Positions 7,693-10,156 of a stretch of DNA of 10,156 bases are shown piece by piece. The notes beneath the pieces were generated by a model. It worked only from the letters and a program-made list of their open reading frames with translations, was not told where the DNA came from and made no database searches. The stretch is taken from positions 1 through 10,156 of the forward strand of contig JADLBI010000228.1 of assembly GCA_020847775.1 (NCBI GenBank), given 5' to 3'. Position 1 is the stretch's first letter. Each line of letters starts with the position of its first letter. The translations under genes were made by a program, and so were the position numbers. The stretch comes from Opitutaceae bacterium (GTDB taxonomy: Bacteria > Verrucomicrobiota > Verrucomicrobiia > Opitutales > Opitutaceae).

Positions 7693-7799
7693 CCGCAACC
7701 CGAGAATCAACCATTTTAAAAACCGCGCCCCCAACGGCGGAATTTAGGTTGATCGTGATCAGCATCAGAATTCCCTTTGGGGATAGATCATTCCCGATC

Positions 7800-8591
7800 A
7801 TGGCCATAGTCACCCCTACCCCCGAATTACTGGCGCAATACGAACGCGACGGTTTTCTCATTATACCCGGCGTGCTTTCACCAACGGAATGCGCCACACT
7901 CCAGGCCGGCGTGGAACGCGCCTTCGCCACGCTCTGCCCCGAGGCCGACCTCTACCACATGCAGGAAATCTGGCGGCCCAAGATGTTCGAGTATGGCCCG
8001 GAGTTCGAAGCCTTAGTGGATCATCCCGGCATCGCGCCATTGATGGCGGCTATCCTCGGCGAGGACTATCACCTCATCGCCAACAGCGCGCTCCGCACCT
8101 CCCCCGGCAAAACCATCACCTTTTGGCATGCGGACGATGTGGTGCGTTTCCCACGACCCGACGGCGTGCCCCTCGATCCGCGCATCCCCATGCCGACCTT
8201 TGTCGTCAACGTGAATTATTACCTCGTCGATGTGGACGAGGCGCTCGGTCCCACCGAATTTATTCCCGGCAGCCACCGCGCCGGCCGCGCCCCACGCGAG
8301 TCGGACAACGATGCCCACGGCAACCCTGTTTACGAAGGCAAATCCATGGTCAAATCCACCGGCCCAGCCGGCGCCTGCGTGCTCTGGAACGACCAGACTT
8401 GGCACCGCGGCGGGCCCAACACTTCCGATGGCCGCCTCCGCTGGGTGATCCAAACCCCCTATGCGCGCCGTTTCATTGCCCAGCGGTTTTATCCCTTCAT
8501 CAACTATCGCATGCCCGAGCACATCATCGCCCGCGCCAACCCCGTGCGTCGGCGCATTCTCGGCCTGCATAACATCGGCGCCTACGGCTAA
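7800..8591 (+). CDS. phytanoyl-CoA dioxygenase (PhyH) family protein
   Basis: A 263-residue Fe(II)/2-oxoglutarate-dependent oxygenase. The metal triad is His110-x-Asp112 in FWHADD and His202 in TWHRGG, and Arg212 or Arg214 in RLRW probably binds the 2-oxoglutarate carboxylate. PTEFIPGSHR (151-160) and the N-terminal YERDGFLIIPGVL (14-26) are typical of the PhyH family. Bacterial members hydroxylate or halogenate diverse small molecules, so the name does not imply phytanoyl-CoA as substrate. ATG at 7800 fits the usual family start; the frame is open upstream but that stretch is unlike the family. It follows the methyltransferase gene by 107 bp, with an inverted repeat (ATCAACC at 7706-7712, GGTTGAT at 7747-7753) in the gap. 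A joint pathway is possible but unproven. Confidence 0.88.
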   Translation: MAIVTPTPELLAQYERDGFLIIPGVLSPTECATLQAGVERAFATLCPEADLYHMQEIWRPKMFEYGPEFEALVDHPGIAPLMAAILGEDYHLIANSALRTSPGKTITFWHADDVVRFPRPDGVPLDPRIPMPTFVVNVNYYLVDVDEALGPTEFIPGSHRAGRAPRESDNDAHGNPVYEGKSMVKSTGPAGACVLWNDQTWHRGGPNTSDGRLRWVIQTPYARRFIAQRFYPFINYRMPEHIIARANPVRRRILGLHNIGAYG

Positions 8592-8620
8592 AAACCTATT
8601 GCTGCGGACGGCGCGGAGCA

Positions 8621-8645
8621 GGCTTGGTTATAATTGCGCCAAGCC
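8621..8645 (+). promoter_or_regulatory. candidate ComEA-like gene promoter inside a dyad
   Basis: A perfect TATAAT box (8629-8634) lies inside a perfect 7-bp inverted repeat, GGCTTGG-N11-CCAAGCC (8621-8645). No good -35 box is found 16-18 bp upstream, so an activator might be needed. The start would give a leader of about 85 bases before the ATG at 8726. Confidence 0.5.
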
Positions 8646-8667
8646 CTCAACGGAGCGTTGCCAACCC

Positions 8668-8690
8668 GGCAAACGCCAGCCAGGCTTGCC
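8668..8690 (+). other. hairpin in the ComEA-like gene leader
   Basis: GGCAA (8668-8672) pairs with TTGCC (8686-8690), and GCC (8675-8677) with GGC (8683-8685) above a small bulge, with an AGCCA loop. It lies between the candidate promoter and the ATG at 8726. It could affect translation or end the upstream dioxygenase transcript, but no T tract follows. Confidence 0.3.
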
Positions 8691-8725
8691 CTGTTCTGTT
8701 ACCTCAACCCAACCATCACACATCC

Positions 8726-9013
8726 ATGAAAAAACTGCTCGCCCTGTTTGTCGCCCTGCTGCTCTCCATCAGCGTTTTCGCCTCCGTCAACCTCAACACC
8801 GCCTCGCTCAAAGATCTCGAAAAACTGCCGGGCATCGGCAAGAAAACCGCCAAGGCATTGGTGGCCGAGCGCGAAGCCAATGGTCCCTTCACCGACTTCA
8901 AGGATCTCTCCAAACGCGTCAAAGGCGTGGGCAAAAAATCCGTAGAGAAACTCAAGGAAGCGGGAGCCACCTTCGCGGACGAAGCGCCGGCTCCAGCCGA
9001 TGGTGCGAAATAA
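8726..9013 (+). CDS. exported ComEA-like helix-hairpin-helix protein
   Basis: A 95-residue protein. Residues 1-19 form a signal peptide (KKLLALFVALLLSISVFA) with likely cleavage before Ser20. VNLNTASLKDLEKLPGIGKK at 21-40 is the ComEA signature, and its first helix-hairpin-helix turn is LPGIG. A second turn, KGVGKK, lies at 66-71. Together they form the paired HhH unit that binds DNA without sequence preference. A short Ala/Pro-rich tail ends the chain. In competent bacteria such proteins pull incoming DNA across the outer membrane or hold it in the periplasm. It is a small stand-alone protein without the membrane anchor of Gram-positive ComEA, like the Gram-negative versions. The open frame extends upstream, but the signal peptide fixes ATG 8726. 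No other competence gene is in view. It is flanked by its own promoter-like region and a strong terminator. Confidence 0.88.
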   Translation: MKKLLALFVALLLSISVFASVNLNTASLKDLEKLPGIGKKTAKALVAEREANGPFTDFKDLSKRVKGVGKKSVEKLKEAGATFADEAPAPADGAK

Positions 9014-9043
9014 CCGATCCGGCACCCTTCCGCCCGACTCCAC

Positions 9044-9072
9044 AAGCGCAACCCAACCAGGTTGCGCTTTTT
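9044..9072 (+). terminator. rho-independent terminator of the ComEA-like gene
   Basis: A perfect 10-bp stem (AAGCGCAACC with GGTTGCGCTT), a six-base loop (CAACCA) and a run of five T residues at 9068-9072, followed by CTTT. It lies 30 bp after the stop codon. Confidence 0.92.
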
Positions 9073-9120
9073 CTTTGGCGTGATTCGCGCGGCTTGCCGA
9101 CCGCGACTCGCCCCGCTTGA

Positions 9121-10156
9121 TTGCCGAGCTTGAATCCCACGATCCTGCACCGGCTGCCGCGCAATGTCTGGATACTCGCCGTTTGCCAGGCCTTGGTCAT
9201 GTCGGCCGGATCGATGCTGGTGCTCATCGGCAGCCTGCTCGCGACCAAAATCGCGCCTTCGCCCAAGCTCGCCACCCTGCCCCAAGCCGCGCTCATCGTC
9301 GGCACCGCGTGCGCCACGGTTCCCGTGGCTTTCTGGCTGCGCCGCATCGGCCGCAAGCGCGGTAGCCTGCTGGGTTATCTGTTTTCGCTGGCGGCGGCAG
9401 GGTGCGGGTTCTTCGCCGCCATGCGGGATTCGTTCGCGCTGCTGGTCATCACCGGTGTGTGCCTGGGCGTGGCCGTCGCGTTCTGGCAACAGTTTCGCTT
9501 CGCGGCGTTGGAGAGCGTGGACGATCCCAAGCTCTACGGCCCCACTCTGTCCGTCATGATGGGCAGCGGCCTGCTTTCCGCCTTTCTCGGTCCCGAAATC
9601 GGCGCCCGGGGCAGTGACTGGTTCCCCTCACTGCCCGCTTATGCGGGTTCATTTATCCTGCTCGGTGGCGTGGTGTTGGTTTCGTTAGCCCTCTTTCAAG
9701 CCTACCGGGAAACCGTCATGCTTAAATCGGCGACCGAGGAACCGCCGCGGCCGCTGCGCGCCATCATCACCTCGCCGCGCTTTTTCATCCCCTCGCTCTG
9801 CGCCGCGATCGGTTTCGGCGTGATGAGCTTCGTGATGACCGCCACACCGCTCACGATGCATGAGGTCTGCGGTTTCGACCTCGATGACACCAAACGCGTG
9901 ATCCAAGGCCACATCATCGCGATGTTTTTGCCGAGTGTGTTCAGCGGCCTGTTGATGCAACGCTTCGGCGTGGGTCGCGTGATGACCGCCGGAGCCGCCT
10001 TGTATGCGTTGGTCGTGGTGATCGGTCTGGCGGGAGCAGACTTGATGCATTTCTGGGGTAGTTTGTTGCTCCTCGGGATCGGATGGAATTTTCTGTTCAT
10101 GGGCGGCACCGCCCTGCTCCCGCAAAGCTACCGCCCCAGTGAGCGGTTCCGCGCGC
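9121..10156 (+). CDS. MFS transporter, C-terminus beyond window edge
   Basis: The frame is open from TTG 9121 to the window edge (345 codons), with an in-frame stop directly before it (TGA 9118-9120). Starts are TTG at 9121 or TTG at 9130; an ATG at 9199 would remove half of the first helix. I see about ten hydrophobic membrane segments. The first, WILAVCQALVMSAGS, begins near residue 16. A loop after segment two, RRIGRKRG, resembles the basic MFS motif A between helices 2 and 3. A soluble charged loop (SATEEPPRPLR) after segment six is the expected central loop of a twelve-helix carrier. The substrate is not evident, and no neighbour in view suggests one. The gene follows the ComEA-like terminator by 48 bp and has no visible Shine-Dalgarno. 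Confidence 0.85.
   Translation, partial: MPSLNPTILHRLPRNVWILAVCQALVMSAGSMLVLIGSLLATKIAPSPKLATLPQAALIVGTACATVPVAFWLRRIGRKRGSLLGYLFSLAAAGCGFFAAMRDSFALLVITGVCLGVAVAFWQQFRFAALESVDDPKLYGPTLSVMMGSGLLSAFLGPEIGARGSDWFPSLPAYAGSFILLGGVVLVSLALFQAYRETVMLKSATEEPPRPLRAIITSPRFFIPSLCAAIGFGVMSFVMTATPLTMHEVCGFDLDDTKRVIQGHIIAMFLPSVFSGLLMQRFGVGRVMTAGAALYALVVVIGLAGADLMHFWGSLLLLGIGWNFLFMGGTALLPQSYRPSERFRA

Noticed and set aside
6928..7734. 268-residue open frame on the minus strand
   Set aside because: Antisense shadow of the methyltransferase, whose SAM motifs are clear.
8619..8688. Direct repeat CAGGCTTG (8619-8626 and 8681-8688)
   Set aside because: Only two 8-bp copies, best explained by chance or by their part in separate inverted repeats.
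8716..9489. 257-residue open frame on the minus strand
   Set aside because: It crosses the ComEA-like gene, its terminator and the start of the MFS gene. Its Arg/Gln/Gly-rich low-complexity content indicates a shadow.
9685..10125. 146-residue His/Gln-rich open frame on the minus strand
   Set aside because: Antisense to the membrane segments of the MFS gene; the His-rich content comes from that.

Overview
The window is a GC-rich bacterial chromosome segment with compact genes on both strands. The gene set suggests Verrucomicrobiota, probably near Opitutaceae: an L-fucose/L-arabinose-type isomerase, a GspD-like secretin, a secreted beta-helix protein, phytanoyl-CoA-dioxygenase-like and ComEA-like proteins, and starts mostly without Shine-Dalgarno sequences. 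This placement is an inference from gene content and style, not from a marker gene. No tRNA, rRNA, insertion sequence, CRISPR array or prophage gene was seen.

Layout. 1-630 (minus): N-terminal part of a GspD-like secretin, cut by the window edge. 747-2174 (minus): sugar isomerase with the four-residue active-site pattern of L-arabinose isomerase. 2285-4979 (plus): a cysteine-synthesis cluster of a CymR-like Rrf2 regulator, cysteine synthase (CysK, followed by a strong terminator) and serine O-acetyltransferase. The acetyltransferase has its own upstream region with a perfect 25-bp dyad around a -10-like box and two leader hairpins. 4987-5466 (minus): a small exported cytochrome b562-like protein, convergent with the acetyltransferase. 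5593-6801 (plus): exported beta-helix-like protein. 6859-7692 (plus): SAM-dependent methyltransferase. 7800-8591 (plus): Fe(II)/2-oxoglutarate dioxygenase of the PhyH family. 8726-9013 (plus): exported ComEA-like helix-hairpin-helix protein with its own promoter-like region and a strong terminator. 9121-10156 (plus): MFS transporter that runs off the right edge.

How the genes work together. The clearest functional unit is the cysteine block. The acetyltransferase makes O-acetylserine and CysK converts it with sulfide to cysteine. The regulator closely resembles CymR, which in Firmicutes acts through a complex with CysK. The acetyltransferase ends in isoleucine, the residue that docks into CysK in cysteine synthase complexes. 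The window may therefore hold all three partners of a CysK-centred sensing circuit outside Firmicutes. The remaining genes look like ordinary, mostly independent chromosomal genes. I see no convincing new defence or mobile system. The most novel material is regulatory: the 3906-3930 dyad, the leader hairpins at 3965-4022, and a second dyad around a perfect TATAAT before the ComEA-like gene.
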